From Aeriscardovia sp040773385 (lineage in GTDB: Bacteria > Actinomycetota > Actinomycetes > Actinomycetales > Bifidobacteriaceae): DNA of 64,000 nucleotides. Where the stretch lies: NCBI GenBank assembly GCA_040773385.1, contig JAXGWH010000003.1, positions 1 to 64,000 on the forward strand. The letters run 5' to 3'. This document shows, in pieces, positions 55,657 through 63,299 of the stretch (the stretch's first letter is position 1; the number at the start of each line of letters is the position of its first letter). The position numbers and the translations under genes are program-made. The notes beneath the pieces were generated by a model, which saw only the letters and a list, made by a program, of their open reading frames with translations, ran no database searches and was not told the DNA's origin.

Positions 55657-57678
55657 ATGTCATATTCGAATCCGGTGTCCTACACCGACGGCCGTCTCTA
55701 TACCGCGCCAGATCCCTTCGTGCTCCGGTTCCGGGGCGCCTACTATGCGTACTCGTCCGGCAGCAAGGGCGTGGGGCTCTCGGTCTCCACCGACCTCGTG
55801 CGCTGGACCCGGCTGGCGAGTCCTTATCACGAGAACGGGCGTAAGAACTACTGGGCCCCCTCCGTCATCTATCTGGACGGGGTCTTCTATATGTACGTCT
55901 CCGATATGCCGGCGGGGGAGGACGACACGCACACGGAGATCCTTCGTGTGGCCAGGTCAACGAGCCCGACGGGGCCGTTCGAGTTCGTGTGCGAGCTGTT
56001 CGACACATTTTCCATCGACTCGCAGGTCGTCCGCTTGCAGGACGGCAGCCTCGTGCTGTTCTATGCCGATAACCAGGTGGCCGGTCTCGACCGGGACTTC
56101 GGCGGGACGTCGGTCATGTGCGATGTGTTGAGGACGCCCGTCGAGAGAGTCGGACGGCCGAAACCGGTGATCGTGCCCTCCAACCAGGACGAGCTGTTCC
56201 AGAAAAACAGATTCGGCGACGGGCGCGACTGGTACACCGTGGAAGGTCCGACGTTCCTGACACACCATGGTGAGTCGCATGTGACGTATTCGGGCAATTC
56301 ATACCTCAACAAGGACTACTTCGTCGGCTGGTCGCAGGCGGAAGGGATCCCGGCCGGTGGGGACGGGCTGTCCGCCCTGCGGTGGGAAAAACAGCTCACC
56401 GGGGGGCATGTGACCCCGCTCATTCGTTCGGACCGGGGCATCTCTGGGACCGGGCACAACAGCATCACCGTCGGGCCGAGCGGGGTTGACCCGTGGATCG
56501 TCTACCACGGGCGGGCAACGGAGCGCCTCTCACGGGATGATGACGCCCAGCTCCCTGCGGACGGCGAGGACAGGGTGATGTGCATCGACCCGCTGTTCTT
56601 CCGTGAACCGGGTCTGTTCACGCCCGCCCCGAGCGATACAGGGGTCTTCCCGCCGTTTCCTGTCGGTCAGATGCTGGGGCAGGAGGATGATCCGGACACG
56701 ACCGATCGGCAAGGCGGGTCCGTGGGATCCGGACTGGATCATGCCGGCAGGGTGGTCGCACTTTCCGCCCAAGGCAATCCGCTGCTTCTCTCCGACCCCG
56801 GCCTTCCCACGTCGGCCTACCGTCTCGACTTCTGGATACGGGCACGGACGAGCCCCCTCGGATGCCGGTTCGGTGTGCTGCTGGCTTACTACGGTCCCGA
56901 CGAGCAGACACGGCTCGTGATCGATGCGGGTACCGGCTCGTTCCGGATCGAGCAGAGGTGCGGGGGAATCACGTCCATCACCCTTCTTCCGTGCCACCTG
57001 TCGGTGTCGGTCAGGCAACGCCTCTCATGGGGGGACTGGCATCATCTCACCGTCGACAGGGGTTATTCGCATTTCGTCCTGTCGGTCGATGGGATGACCG
57101 CCACCGAGGGGTACATCGCCCCGGGACCCGCACAGGCCGGGATCTTCACCGATCGGACCGATGTCCGGCTCTCGGCGGTTGCCCTCACCGATCATGTCGA
57201 TCTGTGGGGCGGATCGTTGCGTGACATCACGCAGGAGGTCACCACGGGCACCAATCTGCTCGTCTGCCGCGATGCCTGTGGGTGGGCGGTCCGACCGAGA
57301 GGCGGACAGGCGCATTTCTCCATCGGCCTGCTGCCGGATGACGCTGCGATGACGATGACGATCAGTCCGTCAGAGGAGGGAGCAGACCGGCGCTTCACGC
57401 TCGTCTGCGGGCAGATGCGTCTGGACGTGTCCGATGACACGGTCGTGGTCGATGTCGACGGGGGCGCGCCGGTGAGGCGGCACTCTGCGGCATCCGACGG
57501 CCTGACGGTCTGTCTGCGCAAAGGCGGCGGATATGTCCGGATCATCACATCGGCAGGGGGCGCGCCAGTGACGGTCAGGTGCGATGGCCCCTCGATCATG
57601 TGCGGGATCAGTGGTTTTGATCTCCGCTCCTATGAACGTACCGGTCGGTTGGTCTGCCAAGGAGGCGCGAAGAAGTGA
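55657..57678 (+). CDS. GH43-family glycosidase, cytoplasmic
   Basis: A 673-aa enzyme. The first roughly 330 residues are a five-bladed GH43 domain: catalytic base Asp in YTAPDPFVLRFRGAYYAYSS, the pKa-setting Asp in TFSIDSQVVRL and acid Glu in WYTVEGPTFLTHHG. Typical activities are alpha-L-arabinofuranosidase or beta-xylosidase; sequence alone does not decide. Residues about 365-545 look like a LamG-type beta-sandwich (YRLDFWIRARTSPLGCRFGV, VLSVDGMTATEGYI), and a further beta-rich segment follows. There is no signal peptide, so it works on imported oligosaccharides. AGAGAGGA precedes ATG 55657. Confidence 0.88.
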   Translation: MSYSNPVSYTDGRLYTAPDPFVLRFRGAYYAYSSGSKGVGLSVSTDLVRWTRLASPYHENGRKNYWAPSVIYLDGVFYMYVSDMPAGEDDTHTEILRVARSTSPTGPFEFVCELFDTFSIDSQVVRLQDGSLVLFYADNQVAGLDRDFGGTSVMCDVLRTPVERVGRPKPVIVPSNQDELFQKNRFGDGRDWYTVEGPTFLTHHGESHVTYSGNSYLNKDYFVGWSQAEGIPAGGDGLSALRWEKQLTGGHVTPLIRSDRGISGTGHNSITVGPSGVDPWIVYHGRATERLSRDDDAQLPADGEDRVMCIDPLFFREPGLFTPAPSDTGVFPPFPVGQMLGQEDDPDTTDRQGGSVGSGLDHAGRVVALSAQGNPLLLSDPGLPTSAYRLDFWIRARTSPLGCRFGVLLAYYGPDEQTRLVIDAGTGSFRIEQRCGGITSITLLPCHLSVSVRQRLSWGDWHHLTVDRGYSHFVLSVDGMTATEGYIAPGPAQAGIFTDRTDVRLSAVALTDHVDLWGGSLRDITQEVTTGTNLLVCRDACGWAVRPRGGQAHFSIGLLPDDAAMTMTISPSEEGADRRFTLVCGQMRLDVSDDTVVVDVDGGAPVRRHSAASDGLTVCLRKGGGYVRIITSAGGAPVTVRCDGPSIMCGISGFDLRSYERTGRLVCQGGAKK

Positions 57679-57790
57679 GAACGGCATGCCGTCGCTGCGT
57701 TTGTGCGGGGCGGGACGGCATACCCGGCACTTTCGCCCGCACGGTTTTTATCACCATACCCATCAATATCCATCAAGGAAGGAAACACTG

Positions 57791-59119
57791 ATGTTTTCAT
57801 TCAAAAAAGTAGTGGCAGGTCTCGGGACGCTGGCCCTGATGACGACGATGCTCGCCGGTTGCGGCTCAAGCAGTTCCTCATCCTCTGCGGATGAGGGTCT
57901 CGGGACGAAGGAGAAACCGGTCACCCTCACGTTCTGGACGTGGCAGCCCACAGAGGCACAGTACAAGCAGATTTATTCCGCCTTCGAGAAGAAGTATCCG
58001 AACATCAAGATCAAGTGGTGGAGGACTGCCGAGCAGTCCGACTACCAGAAGAAGCTGCAGACCTCGATGGCCGGCGGCGAGGGGCCGGATCTGTTCGGCG
58101 TCCAGACAGGTGCCATGGTCGACGAGTACTCGCGGTTCGCGGCGAACATGAAGCAGCTCGCCGACAAAGACATGTCAGGGTGGGGCAGCAAGGTCTCCTC
58201 GGGGGCCGTCTCCCAGGTCAAGGACAAGAACGGCAAGCTCGTCGGTATGCCTACCATCACCTCTGGCTCCGAGTACATCCTCTACAACAAGACACTGCTG
58301 GAGGAGAAGGGCATCAAGGAGCTTCCGAAGACGTATGACGAGCTCGTCAAGGACTGCAAGCAGCTCAAAGCGGACGGTCTCGTCCCCATGGCCCTCGGCG
58401 CCAAGGACGGCTGGCATCTGGATGATCTGTTCGTCTGGCTGTCGAACCAGTACGGCAAGGGCGACGTGTACAAGGCTGCCGAGGGCAAGAAGTCATTCAC
58501 GTCCTCTACGTTCAAAAAGACACTCGGCGCATGGAAGAAGATGATCGACGACGGCCTGTTCCAGGAGGGCGCCGTCGGCACGAGCACCTATCCGGACGCC
58601 CGTGACAACTACTTCTACGCACGCAAGACGGCTTTCCTGCCGACCGGCTCATGGCATGTCTCCGCGACGATCTCCGATGCGGAGACAAAGGGGACGGCCG
58701 TCGAGAAGGATGAGCTCGGTATGATGCCGTTCCCGAAGGTCGGCCCGATCGACGCCGGCCCGACGACGGGTGTGGATTTCGCGCTTTGCGTCAACAAGGA
58801 CAGCACCAAGAAAGACGCCGCCATGAAATTCGTCCAGTTCATGACGACCGGTGAGGGCCAGCAGATCTGGATCAACACGCTCCAGGGCGCGCCGGTGACC
58901 AAGGGCATCAAAGTCCAGCTTCCGTCCAAGGTGACACAGACCGCCAAGGAGAGCGTCGAGACGGTGACGAAGACGCAGTCCGAGTCGAAGCTCGACAGGA
59001 AGCTCAATTCCCAGCAGCTCAACGATGAGATCGGCGTCGAGATGCAGAACATCTACACCGGGGATGCCACGATCGACAGCGCGCTCCAGAAGATCCAGGA
59101 GGCGAACCAGCAGGACTGA
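57791..59119 (+). CDS. sugar ABC transporter substrate-binding lipoprotein (GH43 locus)
   Basis: A family 1 solute-binding protein of 442 aa, lipobox LAGC with Cys24 and a Ser-rich linker. It shows TLTFWTWQPTEAQYKQIYSA, DYQKKLQTSMAGGEGPDLFG and YILYNKTLLEEKGIKELPKT, all typical. It has the last position in the operon, after the permeases and the glycosidase, whereas the binding protein usually comes first; the 112-nt gap before it contains a good ribosome-binding site (AAGGAAGG). A strong terminator follows. Confidence 0.92.
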   Translation: MFSFKKVVAGLGTLALMTTMLAGCGSSSSSSSADEGLGTKEKPVTLTFWTWQPTEAQYKQIYSAFEKKYPNIKIKWWRTAEQSDYQKKLQTSMAGGEGPDLFGVQTGAMVDEYSRFAANMKQLADKDMSGWGSKVSSGAVSQVKDKNGKLVGMPTITSGSEYILYNKTLLEEKGIKELPKTYDELVKDCKQLKADGLVPMALGAKDGWHLDDLFVWLSNQYGKGDVYKAAEGKKSFTSSTFKKTLGAWKKMIDDGLFQEGAVGTSTYPDARDNYFYARKTAFLPTGSWHVSATISDAETKGTAVEKDELGMMPFPKVGPIDAGPTTGVDFALCVNKDSTKKDAAMKFVQFMTTGEGQQIWINTLQGAPVTKGIKVQLPSKVTQTAKESVETVTKTQSESKLDRKLNSQQLNDEIGVEMQNIYTGDATIDSALQKIQEANQQD

Positions 59120-59236
59120 AGCGGTCGAATCCCTGTGGCCGGTCTGCAGCCTGGGTCGCTCCGGGTCGATGATGACCGGTGATAACTGAACTTCGGGTGA
59201 CGGCGTCCTTCCCAGATGCCGTCCCTGTCCCTCCTC

Positions 59237-59279
59237 ACGGCCGGCCGGGTGCGTCTTCGTTCCCGGCCGGCCGTTTTTG
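59237..59279 (+). terminator. terminator of the GH43 operon
   Basis: ACGGCCGGCCGGG pairs with CCCGGCCGGCCGT, with TTTTTG after it. It lies about 115 nt beyond the last gene. Confidence 0.92.
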
Positions 59280-59450
59280 TTTCGGGGTGTGACTGTGGGG
59301 AACGCCGGTATTATCAGAGGGGCAATATGGTTATAAACGATAAAACTGTCCTCTGACTCGCATCTTCGGTCACTTTTGGTTCCGCAGACTATCCGCCTGT
59401 CAAAGAGACCGAAAGACACAGGAAGCTGGTCGGGCTGAAAGTATCCGGGT

Positions 59451-59510
59451 TGTCGCGATCCTTATTCAATTGTCGCGATCCTTATTCAATTGTCGCGATC
59501 CTTATTCAAT
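59451..59510. repeat. exact 20-bp tandem repeat, three copies
   Basis: The unit TGTCGCGATCCTTATTCAAT occurs three times without a mismatch at 59451-59470, 59471-59490 and 59491-59510. It lies 4 bp beyond the stop codon of the minus-strand gene at 59515. Each unit contains the palindrome TCGCGA. The rest of 59280-59450 is AT-richer and shows no gene. Confidence 0.95.
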
Positions 59511-59514
59511 GTTG

Positions 59515-60192
59515 TCAATCGATCCGCCCCCAGTCGAGGAAGTACGTCTGGAGCGCCGCGCGGCGGCTCGCGGGGTTCGGCTGCTCGTCGAACCACGTGT
59601 TGTGCGTCACCTCATCGATGATGTTGTGCAGACGCAGGGCGAAGTGGCGCGGGCAGTAGAAGCGCTTGTGGGTGCCGTCCGGCCTGTCCTTGTCTCGCAC
59701 GGAGATCCAGTACTTCGGGTCGGCGGGGCAGTCCCACAGGGCGAAGTCGCAGTTCTCCCCGCCGCCGTGGTGGTCGTCGTCATCGGGCAGCGGCGGGAAA
59801 TCGATGCTGATGTCACCTTGTTTGCCCGGCACTTCCTCGAGGCGGATATGCGCGGTCGTCATGATTTCGGCCTCCGGCGACGTTCGGGGGAGTACCGGCA
59901 GCGTCGTGGTCGACGGCAGAATCGACGGCCGGACGGCGGGCGCCTCGCGCACGGCGGCTTCGCGCACGACGACTTCGCGCACGGCGTCGGAGGCGGCAAG
60001 AATACGTCCTGCGAGAGGGACTGCCAAGGCTCCCGTCCTATCGGAACCGGAGACAGAGGCGCGAGTTTCAATCATTCTGAGACCGGTAATCCTGCTGCTG
60101 CTGACCGTGGCAGTGACGCTCCCTGAGGCGGGGAGGTGTGTGCTGAGCCCGGATTGCTGTGTCTCGATGGTCTTGGTATCAATCTGTATCAT
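59515..60192 (-). CDS. unknown protein B with C/H cluster
   Basis: I do not recognise this protein (225 aa from ATG 60192). The first 110 residues are low complexity, with VRE-type repeats at about 71-84. The conserved-looking part is residues about 111-225, with an acidic/His run (PPLPDDDDHHGGG) and a possible metal site: Cys148-x6-Cys155-x24-Cys180-x2-His183. A second start, ATG 59862, has GGAGG at 8 nt and would give a 115-aa form containing only that part; a third start at 60210 arises from an 18-bp duplication. The 5' end overlaps gene A, so the two are probably cotranslated. Its neighbourhood suggests an accessory island. Confidence 0.65.
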   Translation of the reverse strand: MIQIDTKTIETQQSGLSTHLPASGSVTATVSSSRITGLRMIETRASVSGSDRTGALAVPLAGRILAASDAVREVVVREAAVREAPAVRPSILPSTTTLPVLPRTSPEAEIMTTAHIRLEEVPGKQGDISIDFPPLPDDDDHHGGGENCDFALWDCPADPKYWISVRDKDRPDGTHKRFYCPRHFALRLHNIIDEVTHNTWFDEQPNPASRRAALQTYFLDWGRID

Positions 60193-61006
60193 TGTGATCC
60201 TTCCTGTCATTGTGATCCTTCCTGTTTGATGTGACCTGCTTGATGGTGTGATCTGTCTCGCCCGTCTCCGGGTCGGCGAGGTCGCACGGGTTGAGGCGCC
60301 CGTCCTGCAGGGTCTCAAGGGTCTTGAGACAGTCTGCGATGTCCATCTCCACCTCCGCCTCGTTCGTGCGGTCCTCCTTGGCGAAGTAGAGCGGGTACAT
60401 CTTCTGCTGGCGGCGCAGGGCGATGCCGTCCCAGACCGACATCTCGAAGCCGAAGCCGCTGCCGAAGAACTGCCAGACGATGGCGCTGTCCTTCGGCAGG
60501 GGAATGGCCAGACCCGTCCGCGTTTCCACGAGGGCGAGGACCTTCGGCTCGCGTGCCATGCCGGGGACGCGCAGGATATCCCGGTCGATGAGCGGGCGTG
60601 CGTCGAGTGCGGAGATGTACTGGTGCGGTTCGTCCCAGTCCGGCACGATCCTGCCGTGCGACGGCGTGTAGCGCATGAAGAAGTCGGCCGTGGTCTGGCT
60701 GTTGTATGGCGCGGACTGCCGCAGCGCGGACATGTCGAGGATGATCCTGTTGAGCCTGCCGCCCTGCCACTGACGTTCGCCGGTGGGATTCGACCAGTTG
60801 TGGAAGACGGGCCGGCAGCAGAGCGGGTTTCCGTCACTGTCGAGGGGCATCGTGGAGAACTTTCTGAAACTGAGGATGTGGAAGTTCGGGGCGACCGGTC
60901 CGATCGCCTCCAGCTGCTCCTCGATCCTTCGCGGGGCGTCCTCCTCGGAGGTGTCGCCGACCCAGATGATGCCGTCCGCGAAGCTGCGGTCATTGTAAGG
61001 AATCAT
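60179..61006 (-). CDS. unknown protein A
   Basis: A 275-aa soluble protein I cannot assign. It begins MIPYNDRSFADGIIWVGDTS and has conserved-looking stretches such as PNFHILSFRKFSTMPLDSDG, FMRYTPSHGRIVPDWDEPHQ and FFGSGFGFEMSVWDGIALRR. There is no signal peptide or membrane segment. AGAAGGAAGG precedes the ATG. The last residues are a duplicated R-K-D-H-N-D element created by an 18-bp repeat that also carries the ribosome-binding site and start of gene B. No known domain is visible to me. Confidence 0.7.
   Translation of the reverse strand: MIPYNDRSFADGIIWVGDTSEEDAPRRIEEQLEAIGPVAPNFHILSFRKFSTMPLDSDGNPLCCRPVFHNWSNPTGERQWQGGRLNRIILDMSALRQSAPYNSQTTADFFMRYTPSHGRIVPDWDEPHQYISALDARPLIDRDILRVPGMAREPKVLALVETRTGLAIPLPKDSAIVWQFFGSGFGFEMSVWDGIALRRQQKMYPLYFAKEDRTNEAEVEMDIADCLKTLETLQDGRLNPCDLADPETGETDHTIKQVTSNRKDHNDRKDHNDTD
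60190..60225. repeat. 18-bp tandem duplication carrying a start signal
   Basis: Read on the minus strand AGGAAGGATCACAATG plus two further bases is present twice (60208-60225 then 60190-60207). Each copy holds an AGGAAGG ribosome-binding site and an ATG. In gene A it adds six codons; in gene B it adds six codons upstream of ATG 60192. Confidence 0.85.
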
Positions 61007-61140
61007 TGATGGTCCTTCCTTCTGTCTGTGTGGGGCTGTTCTGCTCTTACGGTGTCACCGGGATGCAGGATATGGTGTCAATATTCGATGTCGTCGCGCG
61101 GTTCTTATGTCGTGTCCATATCATTTTGTTGACCTTTCTG

Positions 61141-61151
61141 GAAACCGTTTC
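61141..61151. promoter_or_regulatory. palindrome upstream of gene A
   Basis: GAAACCGTTTC is a perfect odd palindrome 135 bp before the gene A start. It resembles regulator-binding sites of LacI/GntR type but no matching regulator is identified. Confidence 0.35.
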
Positions 61152-61456
61152 TTGCGGCTCTCACAGGTATCGCGCGTCCGAAAACGGAAATTTCGCCGTG
61201 GGTGAAAAATAGTATGAACAGACTTGAAGGAAAAGAACTGTTATTTCAAATAAAAATCAGATTGGTATTAAAAGGCGTTCAAAAATCCGCTGATGACGGT
61301 CGAGAAAATACGGGTCAAAAAAATTGCAGAACAGATCTCGTATATGCGGCCGACCGGTCTGGCGGTAGAGGAGTGCAATTATCAAAGAAATGTTGAATAG
61401 GGCAGATCCGCAAGGTCGCGGGCGGCAGCTCTCTGTAGCAGGAACCTGTGCCGACG

Positions 61457-61516
61457 TGCGTGGTCGGCACAGGCACGGTCTGCACATGCGCGGTCGGCAC
61501 ATGCGCGGTCGTGTTC
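61457..61516. repeat. 15-bp period degenerate repeats
   Basis: Four consecutive units (61457-61471, 61472-61486, 61487-61501, 61502-61516) follow the pattern TGCGCGGTCGGCACA with substitutions. They lie between the toxin stop and the AT-rich stretch. Confidence 0.75.
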
Positions 61517-61578
61517 ACCCTCCTCCGAGTGTGATGAGGTCCCCGCCTCACCCATGGCCGGGATCTGCTTGGGTGGGT

Positions 61579-62493
61579 TCACTCACCCGTGAGGGCGGTG
61601 AGGGTGTCGAGCTCGGCGGTGACGGCCGATTTGTCGTCGTCGGAGACGCGCAGCGAGGGCAGGGCACGGTGCATCGCGGCGATCGCGGTCTCCGCCTTCT
61701 GACGTTCCTGCACGGTGAGGGCGCGGCCATACTCCTGCGCCCAGGCCTGATAACCGGCCTCGGCGGCGGATGCCCTGCCTTCCTCTGTGGCGGATGCCCG
61801 GCCTTCAGTATCGGCTGATGTCGTGCCCTTCTTGTCGGCGGGTGCCTGACCGCCCTCGGCGGCGGAATCGTAGATGACATGCCCGGCGCTCGCCACCGAG
61901 AACCGGTCGATGAGGGGACTGGCGGCGATGGCGCGGACGTTGCCGGCGAGGGCGTCGAAGATCGTCTGCTGCGCGGCGGGCGGCGTCCACCGCGCCTCCT
62001 GCCCGCCCAGCGCGTCAGAGACGAAGCGCGAGAGGGCGCGCAGCCGGGAGAGGACGGGCGGGGTCGCCACCACGAGCGCGTGTGTGGCCCGCCCCAGCCG
62101 CTTCGCTTCCGTCGCCGCGCCGAGCACGGTCGAGAGTGTGCGCCAGGTGCCCTCGATGCTGATGGAATAGCCGTTCTCGTTGGCATAGGAGACGGACCGG
62201 GCGATCCAGCGGCCGCTGGCATGGCCGGTCTTCTTCGGCATCTCCAGGGGTTTGTCGCGCACGAGCTCGGTGTAGACGGGGTAGAAGCGGCGCAGGTCGT
62301 CGCCGATGACCGGGATGATCGCGTGGGCGGGGTTGAGGCGCATGGCGACGGACGCGCCGAGCGTCTTGCCGGCGCCGGGCTGGCCGCCGAGGAAGACGGT
62401 GACGGGCCGCTGCTCGGCGGTGGCGCCGGTAAAGATGACATGACGGATCTGTTGGTCGAAGATTCTGGCGAAATCGTCCTCATGCAGCCGCAT
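61579..62493 (-). CDS. zeta-like toxin / UDP-sugar kinase family P-loop protein
   Basis: A 304-aa P-loop protein of the zeta-toxin family, whose members phosphorylate UDP-N-acetylglucosamine or similar, poisoning wall synthesis. Walker A is GGQPGAGKT (residues 36-44); the acceptor-site acid DD (65-66) in VIGDDLRRFYP and the EGTWR block at 114-118 match zeta proteins. ATG 62493 overlaps the upstream antitoxin gene by 14 bp. The C-terminal part has A-E-G-type repeats (about 230-255). Whether it is active is unknown. Confidence 0.85.
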   Translation of the reverse strand: MRLHEDDFARIFDQQIRHVIFTGATAEQRPVTVFLGGQPGAGKTLGASVAMRLNPAHAIIPVIGDDLRRFYPVYTELVRDKPLEMPKKTGHASGRWIARSVSYANENGYSISIEGTWRTLSTVLGAATEAKRLGRATHALVVATPPVLSRLRALSRFVSDALGGQEARWTPPAAQQTIFDALAGNVRAIAASPLIDRFSVASAGHVIYDSAAEGGQAPADKKGTTSADTEGRASATEEGRASAAEAGYQAWAQEYGRALTVQERQKAETAIAAMHRALPSLRVSDDDKSAVTAELDTLTALTGE

Positions 62494-62800
62494 TGCCCGC
62501 CTCCTTCCTGGTGGCCTGCCCGTCGGCGGCCGTCCGCGCATCGAGGACGCGGGAGAGCTCCTGAGCCCGCCGCACCCAGCGGTCATAGGCGTCGATCTGC
62601 GCCTGGCGGTCATCGGTGGGGATGGCCGCGCGCTCCAGCTGCAGTTTCTGCTGTGCGGTGAGCCAGCGGTCCATCTCCTCCTTGTCGTCCTGCTTCATGG
62701 CGAGATAGAAGAGGTCGGACATCGCCCCGCCGAGGCGCGTTCCCGCCTCGTACATGATGTCGTAGAGGACGACATCGTCCAGCATGTCGGCGTCGAGCAT
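62480..62800 (-). CDS. putative antitoxin partner of the zeta-like toxin
   Basis: A 106-aa helical, charged protein: LDDVVLYDIMYEAGTRLGGA, then EEMDRWLTAQQKLQLERAAI. It has no DNA-binding motif I can see. Its position, size and 14-bp overlap with the toxin suggest the antitoxin, as in epsilon/zeta-type operons, but sequence similarity is not shown. AAAGGAG lies 10 nt before ATG 62800. Confidence 0.65.
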   Translation of the reverse strand: MLDADMLDDVVLYDIMYEAGTRLGGAMSDLFYLAMKQDDKEEMDRWLTAQQKLQLERAAIPTDDRQAQIDAYDRWVRRAQELSRVLDARTAADGQATRKEAGNAAA

Positions 62801-63299
62801 GATGGCAGCTCCTTTGTCTCTCTCCGGCGCCCCATCGGACCGATGGTGCCGCGTTTCTTTCGATCGTAGCGAGGGCGGCAGGGCCGTGGTCAGGGCGCGA
62901 CGGTCGGCAGGCGGTCTTCGGCACAGAACGCACAAAGAGGGGAAACAATCGTGTGTGACCGTTCACTTCCGGGGGTTGGAACGCGTGCCAAATTTCATCT
63001 ATATCGACTTTTGCGGCGTGCTGAAGACAGTGGTGAAAGTCTGGGAAGATTGTTAAGAATCGTTGGAATGACAGGGATAACAGGAAACCGGGCGACGGTG
63101 CCCCATGAGCTTCCTGAAAGATCTCCGAGGCTCTTTTCTACTCTTTCAGAGCTTGTTACGGGCGGTTGTTCATCTTTCTGTAACATAACTCGTTTACTTT
63201 TTTCAGCAATGCAACGCACCGATGGCGGATCGCCATTGCGGGTCCGCAAGGACAGGCGCTCCGATCGGCGGTGCGGGCATCGAGATTGAGGAGAACATT
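62801..63299. other. intergenic region between the antitoxin and oppA-like gene
   Basis: About 500 bp carrying the divergent promoters of the toxin/antitoxin operon and the binding-protein gene. The part 62950-63200 is AT-richer than average. I see no RNA gene, riboswitch or terminator I could defend. A GAGGAGA ribosome-binding site lies at the right end. Confidence 0.5.

Larger units (their letters stand above)
61007..61578. other. gap between gene A and the toxin gene
   Basis: About 570 bp with no convincing gene. The part 61190-61400 is strikingly AT-rich for this genome. A palindrome GAAACCGTTTC (61141-61151) may be an operator for gene A. Four imperfect 15-bp units of the TGCGCGGTCGGCACA type occupy 61457-61516. 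A frame of 64 codons at 61202 on the plus strand lacks a proper ribosome-binding site and resembles nothing. Confidence 0.55.

Noticed and set aside
59451..59510. The triple 20-bp repeat as a CRISPR array
   Set aside because: The units follow directly with no spacers and no cas genes are near.
60193..60993. The long minus-strand frame 59515-60993 as one 492-aa protein
   Set aside because: Its upstream half is a Ser/Arg/Pro-rich shadow of gene A in another frame; only the part downstream of about 60210 reads like a real protein with its own start signal.
61202..61396. 64-codon frame in the AT-rich stretch
   Set aside because: It has no ribosome-binding site and resembles no family; open frames are expected by chance in AT-rich DNA only to a small extent, but the support is too weak.
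62950..63290. A riboswitch or small RNA before the oppA-like gene
   Set aside because: No conserved element or stem-loop with terminator could be identified by eye.
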